Notes under the pieces: model-generated
What the model saw: the letters and a program-made list of their open reading frames with translations, nothing else
Told to the model about the DNA's origin: nothing
Database searches by the model: none
Origin: Streptomyces tateyamensis
GTDB taxonomy: Bacteria > Actinomycetota > Actinomycetes > Streptomycetales > Streptomycetaceae
DNA length: 64,000 nt
Reading direction: 5' to 3'
Assembly: GCF_003205575.1 (NCBI RefSeq)
Contig: NZ_PYBW01000081.1
Span: 1 to 64,000, forward strand
Part shown: piece by piece, positions 32,642-41,900 of the stretch
Layout of the letters: every line of letters begins with the position of its first letter
Position numbering within the stretch: position 1 is the stretch's first letter
Made by a program: the position numbers and the translations under genes

Positions 32642-32952
32642 GAACTGTTCCTCCCGGATCCGTCCCCGTGCTCCTTGCCGTGCCGCACGGGTCAGCGACC
32701 GATAGTGCAGGGGGCGGCAACTGTTGGGGAGGGGGATGGCCGAGAGTTCACGGGCCGTTCGTCGACGGTCCGTCACTCCTTATACGAATCTGACGGACCG
32801 GCAGGACCATTCGACGGAATTTGTCGGAGTTGTCGCGCAGGGTTGGCGCTCATGTCAAGACTCCGAAATGACTATAGCTCCATCGGCTCTCCACACGATG
32901 GGATACCCGGGCCGACTCCGTGTCGGCCATACCCTCCATCTGAAGGAGTTCC
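32642..32952. other. 311-bp divergent promoter region
   Basis: This gap separates the divergent genes for the BNR-like secreted protein and the sedolisin. It holds a 10-base-arm inverted repeat (32766-32800, listed separately) whose centre includes TATACG. No coding frame with typical codon use is visible. Confidence 0.55.
32766..32800. promoter_or_regulatory. Inverted-repeat operator candidate between divergent secreted genes
   Basis: CGGTCCGTCA (32766-32775) and TGACGGACCG (32791-32800) are perfect 10-base inverted arms with a 15-base A/T-rich spacer containing TATACG, a possible -10 element. The position between two divergent exported-protein genes suggests shared control by one regulator. 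Confidence 0.5.
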
Positions 32953-34338
32953 ATGGGCACGACCCCCGCCACCGCGGGCCCCCGACGCTCCGTGACCACA
33001 AGGGCGCTCGCCCTGGCTACCATCGGGGCCACCGCCCTGACCTGCAGCCTGGTCACCGCTCAGAGCACGGTCGCCGCCGCCTCCGCCTTCCCCCACGTGG
33101 CCTTCAGGCTGCACCCGGCCTCCGAGGGGCACATCAACGCGACCGCGCGGACCACCCCGATCAGCACCAGTGACTGCGTCACGCAGATCGGCATCCACTG
33201 CTACTCGCCGCTGCAGTACCGCAACGCGTACGACCTGAACCCGCTCTACCAGCAGGGCGTCACCGGCAAGGGCCGGACCATCGTGATCGTGGACTCGTTC
33301 GGCTCGCCGACGATCCAGCACGACCTGGAGACCTTCGACAAGCAGTGGGGCATCCAGGACACCCAGGTCCAGGTGGTCAAGTGGGGCAACGTCCCCGCCT
33401 TCGACCCGACCAACGCCGACATGACCGGCTGGGCCGGCGAGACCACGCTGGACGTCGAGTACGCCCACGCGATCGCCCCGGACGCCCACATCGTCCTGGT
33501 CGAGACCGCGGTCGCCGAGACCGAGGGCGTGACCGGCCTGCCGGAGATGATGGACGCCGAGAAGTCCCTGATCAACAAGGGCGTCGGCGACGTCATCACG
33601 CAGAGCTTCGGGGCCACCGAGAACACCTTCCCGGGCTTCGACAAGGGTGACTTCTCCTCGCTGACCAACCTGCGCTACGCCTTCAAGGCGGCCGCGGCGC
33701 ACAACGTCACCGTGCTCGCCTCCTCCGGCGACAACGGGGTCACCGACGCGGACAACAACAACAACCTGTACCCGTTCAAGGTCAACTCCTGGCCGTCCTC
33801 GGACCCGCTGGTGACCTCGGTCGGCGGCACCCAGCTGACCCTGGACAACGACGGCACCCGCACCGCGCCCGACGCGGTGTGGCACGACGCGTACGGGGCC
33901 GGCGGCGGTGGCGTCTCCGGCATCTTCGACCGTCCGCTCTACCAGATCGGCGTGGCCGGCGTGGTGGGCGACCACCGCGGCACCCCCGACATCAGCATGA
34001 GCGCGGCGGTGGACGGCGCGGCCTGGACCTACGAGTCCTACGACCCGACCCGGGTCGGCTGGCACCTCACCGGTGGCACCAGCGAGGCCTCGCCGATCTT
34101 GTCCGGCGTGGTGGCCCTGGCCGACCAGCTGGCGGGTCGCCGCCTGGGCCAGATCAACTACAACATGTACGTGCTGAAGCTGCTGCCCTCGCAGTGGAGC
34201 GGCATCAACGACGTGACCGTCGGCGACAACGGCTGGAACGGCGTGGCCGGCTACCAGGCGGTCAAGGGCTACGACCTGGCCGCCGGCCTGGGCACGGTGG
34301 ACGGCTACAAGTTCGTCCACGCGCTCGCGGGCCGCTGA
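32953..34338 (+). CDS. Secreted S53 peptidase (sedolisin family)
   Basis: The 461-residue serine-carboxyl peptidase has a signal peptide (Ala-rich, ending near AQSTVAAASA) and the sedolisin catalytic set: Glu163 and Asp167 in GWAGETTLDVEYAHA, the oxyanion Asp260 in SSGDNG, and the nucleophile Ser377 in GGTSEASP. A C-terminal calcium site is suggested by INDVTVGDNGWNG and GYDLAAGLGTVDG. Sedolisins usually have a prodomain of about 180 residues; here only about 55 residues lie between the signal peptide and the catalytic domain, so the prodomain is missing or replaced. ATG 32953 follows AAGGAG. It probably degrades protein outside the cell, at acid pH if like relatives. Confidence 0.92.
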   Translation: MGTTPATAGPRRSVTTRALALATIGATALTCSLVTAQSTVAAASAFPHVAFRLHPASEGHINATARTTPISTSDCVTQIGIHCYSPLQYRNAYDLNPLYQQGVTGKGRTIVIVDSFGSPTIQHDLETFDKQWGIQDTQVQVVKWGNVPAFDPTNADMTGWAGETTLDVEYAHAIAPDAHIVLVETAVAETEGVTGLPEMMDAEKSLINKGVGDVITQSFGATENTFPGFDKGDFSSLTNLRYAFKAAAAHNVTVLASSGDNGVTDADNNNNLYPFKVNSWPSSDPLVTSVGGTQLTLDNDGTRTAPDAVWHDAYGAGGGGVSGIFDRPLYQIGVAGVVGDHRGTPDISMSAAVDGAAWTYESYDPTRVGWHLTGGTSEASPILSGVVALADQLAGRRLGQINYNMYVLKLLPSQWSGINDVTVGDNGWNGVAGYQAVKGYDLAAGLGTVDGYKFVHALAGR

Positions 34339-34403
34339 GCTCCGACGTCGTGACGTCGGGACGTTCTGACGGTCAGCTGTTCTGAGGTCGGGATGTTCTG
34401 GTG

Positions 34404-34431
34404 GGGCGGGGTACTTCCGGGTACCCCGCCC
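34404..34431. terminator. Bidirectional terminator after the sedolisin gene
   Basis: GGGCGGGGTAC (34404-34414) and GTACCCCGCCC (34421-34431) form an 11-bp stem with a 6-base loop, between the convergent sedolisin gene and the caspase-like gene. Confidence 0.75.
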
Positions 34432-34448
34432 TTCGGCGTGCTCCGGCG

Positions 34449-35954
34449 CTACGCCGGGGCCTGGGCGCCGAGCCGCTGGGCGTAGCGCTCGGCCGAGCGG
34501 AGCTTGCGGTGGTCCGGGCCCGGGAGCTGGGCGCGCAGTTCGAGGATGGCGGGGGCGGTGCGCAGCGCCCGGACGGGGTCCGGGATCGCCCGCCAGCAGG
34601 CCTCGGCGTTGGTGGCCACCCGCTGCGTCTCCTCGTCCGCCGGGCCCCGGGTGGTCAGCAGGACCAGGGCCACCTCGTAGTAGAGCTCCGCTGCGGCGGC
34701 CGGGTCGCCGGCCAGGCGGGCCACGTGAGCCCTGACCTGGCGGACCATCAGGACCGGGGCCGCCACCGCGCCGTGGGTGGCGAGCAGCTGCTGCTCCAGG
34801 GTGAGGGCGAGCTCGGTGGCCGCCGCGTGGTCGCCGGCCTCGGCGGTGCGGGCGATCTGGGCGAGCGCCGCGCGGTAGTCCTCGGGCGTGGGGGTGGGGC
34901 CGGGCGTGGGGGCGGGGGTGACAGCCGGCTGCGGCGCCTTGCGCAGGTCCACCGGGTGCACCTGACGCACCGTCGGGGCAACCCCGGCCTTCAGCAGGGT
35001 GACCGGGCCGCGCTGCTCAGGGATCACGGGGACCACCGGCTCGGCAGGAACCACCGGCTCCACCAGCTCCACCGGGGAAGCCGGTTGGCGGACCACCGGC
35101 TCCGCCGGGCGGCCCTGGCCGGCCCCGCGGGCCGTGTTGCGGAACACCGGGCGGTCCTGTCCCGGGCCCGCCAGCACCAGCGCATCCGGCCGCAGCACCG
35201 AGTGCACCTGCCCGCGCAGCTGCTCGGGGCTCAGGACCGGCCCGCCACCGGGGCGGCCGCCGTGCAGGCACTCGACCAGCGCCCGGGTGAAGATGCCCAC
35301 CTGGTCCGGGTCCGGGCTGACCACGGCCCACAGCGGCAGCCCCTCCCCCAGCACCGGCAGCTGCGCCCAGCAGGCGGCCTCGGCGCTCAGGTCGGCGATC
35401 ACCAGGGTGTCCCGGTCGGCAGGCCGGCCGTGCAGCTCGGCCGCGATCGCGGCCCAGGCCAGCCCGTCCTTGTCACGCAGCGTCAGTTGCAGCCCGCCGC
35501 CGCGCTTGTCGGCCACCAGGTGGCCGCCCAGGTGCACCAGCAGCGGCCCGGGGTGCCGGGCGGCCGAACGCAGGTGCGCCAGCACGGTCTGCGGGTCGCC
35601 GGCCGTCGGCAGGTGGACCGCGTCCACCTGCTCAGCCGCCAGCAGGGTCTGCGGGGCGACCGCGGCGAGCAGGGTGGAGAGCACCGGGGCCGCGGCCCCC
35701 GTGCCGGAGCGGCCCCAGCCGCGCCGACTGCCGTACCCGCCCTCGACGGTGAGGATCCGTCCGCGCAGCCCGCCGCCGACCGAGACCCGCACCGGCTCGG
35801 CGCCGGGCTCCTCGGGCGCCGCGGCCGGCTCGACGGCCTCCTGCCGAGCGGCGGCCCGCACCGAAGCCGGCGCCCGGTACTCCGCCGGAACCGCGTCCTC
35901 GACCACGGGCGCCGCGCCGCCGTCCGAGGCCGGGAACCCCGTACTGTCCGCCAA
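34449..35954 (-). CDS. Caspase-fold-like protein with helical-repeat C-terminus, unknown function
   Basis: The 501-residue protein is not one I can name. After a disordered head, residues about 95-285 look like a caspase/CHAT-type fold: VLAHLRSAARHPGPLLVHLGGHLVADKRGGGLQLTLRDKDGLAWAAIAAEL, then DTLVIADLSAEAACWAQLPVLGEGLPLWAVVSP. His in HLGGH and Cys in EAACW stand roughly where the caspase dyad would be, but spacing is loose. A Pro/Val-rich linker follows (about 285-360), then TPR-like helices (about 365-500). The 282-residue protein at 52141-52989 shares the first part. The start is uncertain; the frame opens with TTG 35954 and no clear ribosome-binding site. Confidence 0.6.
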   Translation of the reverse strand: MADSTGFPASDGGAAPVVEDAVPAEYRAPASVRAAARQEAVEPAAAPEEPGAEPVRVSVGGGLRGRILTVEGGYGSRRGWGRSGTGAAAPVLSTLLAAVAPQTLLAAEQVDAVHLPTAGDPQTVLAHLRSAARHPGPLLVHLGGHLVADKRGGGLQLTLRDKDGLAWAAIAAELHGRPADRDTLVIADLSAEAACWAQLPVLGEGLPLWAVVSPDPDQVGIFTRALVECLHGGRPGGGPVLSPEQLRGQVHSVLRPDALVLAGPGQDRPVFRNTARGAGQGRPAEPVVRQPASPVELVEPVVPAEPVVPVIPEQRGPVTLLKAGVAPTVRQVHPVDLRKAPQPAVTPAPTPGPTPTPEDYRAALAQIARTAEAGDHAAATELALTLEQQLLATHGAVAAPVLMVRQVRAHVARLAGDPAAAAELYYEVALVLLTTRGPADEETQRVATNAEACWRAIPDPVRALRTAPAILELRAQLPGPDHRKLRSAERYAQRLGAQAPA

Positions 35955-36115
35955 CTCCGGTCACCACCTCTGGATCCGCTGGTCCGGCAGCTGCCGATCC
36001 CCCTGTCCGCGCCACCTTACGGGGTCGGCTCAGGCCCCTTCCAGGCAGTGCCGAGCGCCTCGCCGGCCCGGGCCCCGCCGCCCGGCCCGGGGCGGCCGAC
36101 TGCTTGACTGTGATC

Positions 36116-37081
36116 ATGCATGCGATACAGCCGCTGCTGTCCGGCTTCGCACCGATCTGGCTGCTCACCGCCGTCGGTTACCTGATCGCCCGCACCGATC
36201 TGCTGGGCGAGCAGGCGGAGCTGGTGCTGAGCAAGTTCGTCTTCCACGTGGCGATGCCGGCCGCACTCTTCACCATGCTGGCCAAGGCGCCGCTGACCAG
36301 CTTCGCGAACCTGTCGATGCTGGCCTTCGGGGCCGGCACCCTGGTCGCCTCGCTGGTCGGCTGGGCGGCGGCGCGCTGGTTGTTCGGGCGCGGCATCGCC
36401 GACCAGGCGATCAGCTCGATGGCCTCGGGTTACGTGAACTCGGCCAACCTGGGCATTCCGGTCGCGGTGCAGGTGCTGGGTGACGCGTCGTTCGTCGGGC
36501 CGGTGCTGCTGTTCCAGGTGCTGCTGGTGACCCCGGTGATCCTCACCGTGCTGGACTCGGGGACCGGCACGGCCGACCTGTCCGCGCGCGGCCGGCTGAT
36601 CGGCACGCTGCGGCTGCCGCTGCGCAACCCGGTCATCCTGGGCTCGGCGGCGGGCGCGCTCTGCTCCGGGATCGGCGTGCACCTGCCGGGGCCGATCGCC
36701 CACTCCGGCGAGGTGCTCGGCGCGGCCGGGGTGCCCACGGCGCTGGTCACCCTCGGCATGTCGCTGCACCGGCCGCGGGCCGCGGCCGAACCTGTGCCGG
36801 GCCGGCTGGTGGGCCCGCGCGAGGTGGGCCTCGCGGTACTGACGAAGAACCTGGTGCAGCCGCTGGTCGCCTTCCTGGTCGGCTCCGCGCTCCTGCACCT
36901 GCGGCCGCACCAGCTGCTGGCCGTGGTGATCTGCTCGGCCCTGCCGACGGCGCAGAACGTCTTCCTCTACGCCCGCCAGTACGGGCTGAACACCACGCTG
37001 CCGCGCAACTCGGTGCTGTGGTCGACCCTGGTCTCGATGATCACGCTCTCCACCATCGACTGGGCCCTCGCAGGGCACTGA
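36116..37081 (+). CDS. AEC-family (auxin-efflux-type) permease
   Basis: The 321-residue protein has about ten membrane helices in two repeated halves and matches bacterial AEC carriers: IWLLTAVGYLIARTDLLGEQAELVLSKFVFHVAMPAALFTMLAKAPL at the N-terminus, YVNSANLGIPVAVQVLGD in the first half and ALPTAQNVFLYARQYG in the second, both being the conserved broken-helix segments. Relatives carry small organic anions such as malate or malonate. ATG 36116 was chosen; GTG 36110 is equally possible and no clear ribosome-binding site is seen. It stands alone between the caspase-like and SARP genes. Confidence 0.85.
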   Translation: MHAIQPLLSGFAPIWLLTAVGYLIARTDLLGEQAELVLSKFVFHVAMPAALFTMLAKAPLTSFANLSMLAFGAGTLVASLVGWAAARWLFGRGIADQAISSMASGYVNSANLGIPVAVQVLGDASFVGPVLLFQVLLVTPVILTVLDSGTGTADLSARGRLIGTLRLPLRNPVILGSAAGALCSGIGVHLPGPIAHSGEVLGAAGVPTALVTLGMSLHRPRAAAEPVPGRLVGPREVGLAVLTKNLVQPLVAFLVGSALLHLRPHQLLAVVICSALPTAQNVFLYARQYGLNTTLPRNSVLWSTLVSMITLSTIDWALAGH

Positions 37082-37164
37082 CCAGGCACGGAGGTTGTCC
37101 GGAGTTGATTGACCGACGGCTCACGGGGGTCGTGGTCAATGCCGACGGCCCATAGAACTGAGGC

Positions 37165-37965
37165 ATGGAGTTCGGAATCCTCGGTCCACTGCTGATCCGC
37201 GACGAGTTCGGGGAGTACCGCGTGCCGGCGCCCAAGCAGCGGGTGCTGTTCGCCGCGCTGCTGCTGCGCCGCGGTCAGGTGACGGCACCCCAGGTACTCG
37301 CCCGCAACGTCTGGGACGGCGACCCTCCGCGCAACGCGAACGCGGCGCTGCAGACCTGCGTCATGCGGCTGCGCAAGAGCCTGGGCCCGGTCGGTGTCCG
37401 GGTCGAGACCCACGCCGGCGGCTACCTGGTCGACGTGGCCCCGGAGGAGTTCGACCTGCACCGCTTCGCCGACCTGCGCAACCGGGGCCTGGCCGCGCTG
37501 CGCGGCCAGGCGTACGAGCAGGCGGCGGCGCTGCTGGACGCGGCGCTGGAGGTGTGGCGCGGCGAGGCGCTGCTCGACATCCCCTCGGACGACCTGCGCC
37601 GCGAGCACGCCGACAGGCTGGCCGACGAGCGGCTCCAGGTGGTGGAGGCCCGGGTGGCCGCCGAGCTCCAGCTCGGCCGCCGCTCGATGGTCCCCGAGCT
37701 GCACGCCCTGACCGCCGCCCATCCGGAGCGCGAGCGGTTCTGGGCCCAGCTGATGACCGCCCTGTTCCGCGAGGGCCGCCAGGCCGAGGCGCTGGCGGTC
37801 TTCCAGCGGGCCCGCCGCCAACTCAACACCGAACTCGGCGTCCTGCCGGGCACCGAGCTGCGCGACCTGCACCAGCGCATCCTGCGCACCGACCCCCGCG
37901 CCCCCTTCCACCACCCGGACCACCCCCACCGCCGCCCGCGCGCCGAAGCCCTGGCGCTGCGCTAG
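37165..37965 (+). CDS. Stand-alone SARP-family transcriptional activator
   Basis: The 266-residue regulator has the SARP layout: an N-terminal OmpR-like winged helix (about 1-90; MEFGILGPLLIRDEFGEYRVPAPKQRVLFAALLLRRGQVTAPQVLARNVWDGDPP...ALQTCVMRLRKSLG) and a bacterial transcriptional activation domain (BTAD, about 95-245; EFDLHRFADLRNRGLAALRGQAYEQAAALLDAALEVWRGEAL...). Size is that of pathway-specific activators such as ActII-ORF4 and DnrI, which bind heptamer direct repeats. No biosynthetic cluster is seen within the window, so it may act elsewhere. ATG 37165 follows GAGG; TAGAACT just upstream could be a -10 box. Confidence 0.9.
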   Translation: MEFGILGPLLIRDEFGEYRVPAPKQRVLFAALLLRRGQVTAPQVLARNVWDGDPPRNANAALQTCVMRLRKSLGPVGVRVETHAGGYLVDVAPEEFDLHRFADLRNRGLAALRGQAYEQAAALLDAALEVWRGEALLDIPSDDLRREHADRLADERLQVVEARVAAELQLGRRSMVPELHALTAAHPERERFWAQLMTALFREGRQAEALAVFQRARRQLNTELGVLPGTELRDLHQRILRTDPRAPFHHPDHPHRRPRAEALALR

Positions 37966-37981
37966 CGCGACTCACGATCCC

Positions 37982-38020
37982 GGTGGGCCGGCCCGTCACG
38001 GGGGTGCGGGCCGGCCCACC
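37982..38020 (+). terminator. Terminator after the SARP gene
   Basis: Perfect 14-base arms GGTGGGCCGGCCCG (37982-37995) and CGGGCCGGCCCACC (38007-38020) enclose an 11-base loop, 17 bases past the SARP stop. Confidence 0.8.
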
Positions 38021-38142
38021 TCCCCGGCTGCTCGGCGCAGGCCCGGCGGAGCGTCGAGCATCGGCGCCGAGGCCCTGCACTGCCACTGAGGGCCGCCGAC
38101 GGCGCGCGACCGGCCGCAGCCTGAGCCTTGGACAATGGGGCC

Positions 38143-38649
38143 ATGCGCATGCGAGAGGTCCGGATCGAAGAACTGCCCCTGCTCCAGGACATCGAGCGAG
38201 CGGCCGGTCGGTGCTTCCGCGACATCGGCATGCCCGAGATCGCAGACGACGAGCCGCTGCCGCTCGATGAGCTCGCTCGATACCAGCGGGCCGGGCTGGC
38301 CTGAGTGGCCGTCAACGAGGCTGATACTCCGGCGGCGTACCTCATCGCTGAGCCCGTCGACGGCAACCTGCACATCGAACAGGTATCGGTGCACCCCGAC
38401 AACGCAGGCCAGGGCATCGGGCGATCGCTCCTGGACCACCTTGCCGAGCGAGCGGCAGCCCACGGCATTCCTGCCCTGCCCCTTACGACGTTCGCCGACG
38501 TGCCGTGGAACGCTCCCTACTACGCACGCTGCGGATTCCGCCCGCTCGACGACAACCTGCTCAGCCCCGGTCTGCTGGACATCCGTACGCGGGAAGCAGC
38601 GCACGGCCTCGACAGATGGCCGCGGCTGTTCATGCACCGAGCCGTGTGA
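38143..38649 (+). pseudogene. GNAT acetyltransferase gene interrupted by an in-frame TGA
   Basis: Reading from ATG 38143, the frame gives REVRIEELPLLQDIERAAGRCFRDIG...ARYQRAGLA, then TGA (38302-38304), then continues in the same frame as VAVNEADTPAAYLIAEPVDGNLHIEQVSVHPDNAGQGIGRSLLDHL...PWNAPYYARCGFRPL...EAAHGLDRWPRLFMHRAV. Together they make one normal-length GNAT (168 codons) whose relatives have Trp (AG-x-A-W-V-A-V) where the TGA stands. TGG to TGA is one base change. The second part can also start at GTG 38305, directly after the stop. It is therefore a recent pseudogene, a read-through case, or a sequencing error. Codons such as CGA, GCA, ACT and GAA are commoner than in neighbouring genes, which suggests acquired DNA. 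Confidence 0.75.
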
Positions 38650-38776
38650 CGGTCCCCATCCGGCATCTGCCACGCGAACGGCATTCAGAGCATCCTCAGC
38701 CTCATCCGGGCCACTCGCCGACAGGTCGCAAGGAAAGCGAGTCCGTCAATCGAAGGACTCGGTACCGTCGTGCCCC

Positions 38777-38803
38777 GGACGGTGCGGAGTCCGCGCACCG
38801 TCC
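38777..38803. terminator. Hairpin in the gap after the broken GNAT gene
   Basis: GGACGGTGCG (38777-38786) and CGCACCGTCC (38794-38803) make a 10-bp stem with a 7-base loop, between the pseudogene and the convergent LysM-BTAD gene. The rest of 38650-38909 is visibly less GC-rich than the flanks and holds no gene I can support. Confidence 0.5.
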
Positions 38804-38909
38804 AGGCACTCAAGACCGCAAGAGTCCGACGACTAGCGACTACCGAACGTCACTGATGACCCGTCATCATTGCTCACCAGAGCCTGGATCCTTTCTCTCT
38901 GTGCCGCCG

Positions 38910-41900
38910 TCAGGCCCCCGAGAGGAGGTCGCGGAGCAGGGTGACGGTGTCCGGGTCCAGGCTGCGGCCGGTGCGGCGACTCAGGGCGTCCAGGCGGTTG
39001 ACCGCCTTGAGCAGTTGGTCGCGGGCGCCGGCCGAGGCGTAGGCGTAGAACAGGTCGCGGTGCAGCAGTTCTACGTCCGGGGCCACCGCCAGGCCGCGGA
39101 AGATGGCGGCCTCGGCGCTGCGGTGGTCGCCGTACTGGAGGCGGCGGGCCGCCAGTTCGTGGGCGGTGTCGACCACGGCGGCCAGCATGTCCTGGCGGAT
39201 CGCCTCCGCCCAGCCGTAGCCGGTCGTGTCGGTCTCGGCGAACGGCGCGCCCCGGACCAGGGCGAGCGCGTGGGCCAGGGCCGCGTCCGCGGTGGTGGAG
39301 GTGGACCGCATGCCGCGCCGGTACAGGCTGCGGAACTCGTCCCAGTCGCAGGTCACGGTCGGGGCGAAGGTGTAGCTGTCCAGCACGTCCTGGCGCAGGA
39401 AGGCCCGGCCGTCCGGGTCGGCGCCCATCCAGGCGGCCAGGTCGGCGAGCGAGGCCGGGGCGGTGGGCTCGGCGCGGGCGTGGTCCCCCGGGTCCAGGGC
39501 CCGGGCTGCGGCGGCCGGGTCGGCGCCGGGGTGCAGGGCCAGGTAGGCGGCGAGCTCGGTGAGCTTGGGCAGCGCGGCCGGGTCCAGCGGGCCGGGTGCG
39601 CCGAGCACGTCCACCGGGCCGAGCAGGCGCACCCGGGGGGTGGTGCGGATCGCGTGCGCCTCGGGGGAACGCAGGATGGCGAGCAGGTCGTCCGCGTCGG
39701 TCCGGGCCGGCCCGGCCGGCGGGGCCACCGGGACGGGGTCGGGCCGCGCGGGCAGCTGTGCCTCGGGCGCCGTGGGGGCCGCGGCCGCCTCGTGGGTGGG
39801 CGCGGGCTCGGGAGCGGGGGCGTAGTCCTCGGGCGGCCGCCGGCCGGGACCGGCCAGCTGCCCGAAGTCGCCGTCCGCCGCAGCCGGGGGGAACGGCACG
39901 AAGCCGTTGCCGCCCGCGGCGGGGAGGAGGTCAGGGCCTGCTGACTGCGGCTCAGCGGGGACAGGGTAGTCCGTCGCTGAGCGTGGGTCAGGGGTCGGGA
40001 GGGCGTCCGTCAGCGGGTCGGGGCGGTACTCGGGCTGCGGGCCGGCGAACGGGCCCGGGGCCTGGTAGTCCACCGGCGGGAAGGGGGCGCCCGCCGGGGC
40101 CGGGGCCGGGTCGAGGGCGGCGACGGGCTCGCGCGGCACCGGGCTGCCCGAGTTCGCCTGGCGGCCCAGGCCGTTGATCACGTGCAGGCCCGGGGGCAGC
40201 GCCGCCGCACCCGGGTTGACGGTGGCGAACGGGCTGGTCCCGGTGCTGATCAGGCGGGCGATCAGCTTCGGTCCGGCCTCCGGCGGCCCGTCCGGCAGCG
40301 AGGCGCCGACGAACGGGGCGTTAGCGGCGCCGACCCCGGCCAGCACCGGGACCGGCAGGTCGGCCGGCTCCAGCTCGTCGCCGTCGTAGGTCCAGGACGG
40401 GGCCGGCTCCTGGGTCGGTGAGGCGGCGGTGGTCAGCAGCTCGCGCCAGTGGCCGTACTGCTCGTCGGTCAGCCGCTGGAGCTGGAGCGCGATGTTGAGC
40501 CCGGGCAGCGTGGCCGGGCCGGTCGCGGGCAGCGTCCAGCGGGCCACCGGGCCCGCCCCGCGCTCGGGGGCGCGGGCGATGACGGCCAGGCAGGTGCGCG
40601 GCCGCCCGTCCAGCAGCCGGCCCAGCTCGGCCGGCACCTCGCCGATCGGCGGCTGGGCGGAGAGCACGATCTCGGGCACCCAGGCCTCGTCGGCCTGGCC
40701 GCGGCTGCGCGCCTCGCGCGGGTGGCCGGCGCCGATCCCCACCAGGGTGGCCCGGGCCCGGGCGGTGCGCGGGCCGAGCGCGGCCAGCGCGGCCTCCAGG
40801 GTGGGGTAGCGGCAGACCCGGTCGGCGACGGTGTCGGAGACCGGCAGGTCATCCGGGAACCCGATCAGGTGCAGGTTGAGCTTGTCCGCCAGCGGGCTGT
40901 GCGCCAGTTCCAGGGCGATGGTGCGCAGCACCGCACGCGCGTCGTCGGGGTGGCCGGCCAGGTGCAGCAGGCGGACCGTCTCCAGGTCGGCCAGCACCGC
41001 GGCACCGTCGGCGGCGGTGCCGAGGGTGACCAGCGACGGGTAGGGCGCGGGCACCTTGGCGGCCTGCTCGGCGGAGAGCAGGTCGGCGGAGTCGGCGGAG
41101 CACCACCAGACGGTGGAGGCGTGCGCGGCGCGGAACGGGGCGATCGGCGGGGTGCCGGTGGCCAGGTGCAGCTCGATGGTGCCGCCGCCGGTGACCCGGA
41201 CCGCCGCGAGCGGGGGCAGCCGGCGACCGGTGCGGGCCACGTTGCGCGCCAGGGTGCGCAGCGCGCGGTTCAGCAGGTCGAGGCCGGTGGAGTTCTGCCG
41301 CGCCTTCAGCTCGGCCTCGAAGGAGGCGGCGGCGGGCTTGGGCATCGGGATCCGGTGCCGCGGCTTGCGGGCCCGCTGCTGCGCGCCGCGCCGCTGGGCC
41401 ACCGCGCCGACCAGGACCGCGGCGAGCAGCACGCCGACCGCGGAGGCGGCCAACGCGCCGGTGTAGTCCTCCTGTGCGGGGGCGGCGTGCGCGGGCTTGG
41501 CGTGGGCCGGGGTCTGGCGGGCCGGGGCCGGCGTCTGCTGTGCCGGGGCGGGCGCCGACTGGGCGGGCGCCGCCGAGGGGACGGCCCGCACCGACGGCGC
41601 GGGCGGGGCGGGCGAGGGCGCCACCGGCCGGGGCAGCGCTGCCCGCGGGTGCGGCGCCGGGTCGGGGGTGTAGGTCTCGCTCGGTCCGTCCGGCACCGGC
41701 GCCGACTGCGGCGTCGCGGCGGGCGCGGGAGCCGGGGCGGGCGCGGCGGCGGCCGGCGTGCCCGGGATGTTCAGCACCATCCCGGGTTCCAGCATGTTCG
41801 GATCGGTCAGCCGCGCGCCGTCGGGCGCCTGGACGCCCTTGTTGGCGTCGAACAGCTGCGGCCAGGCCTGCGCGTCCCCCAGCTCGCGCTGCGCGATGGC

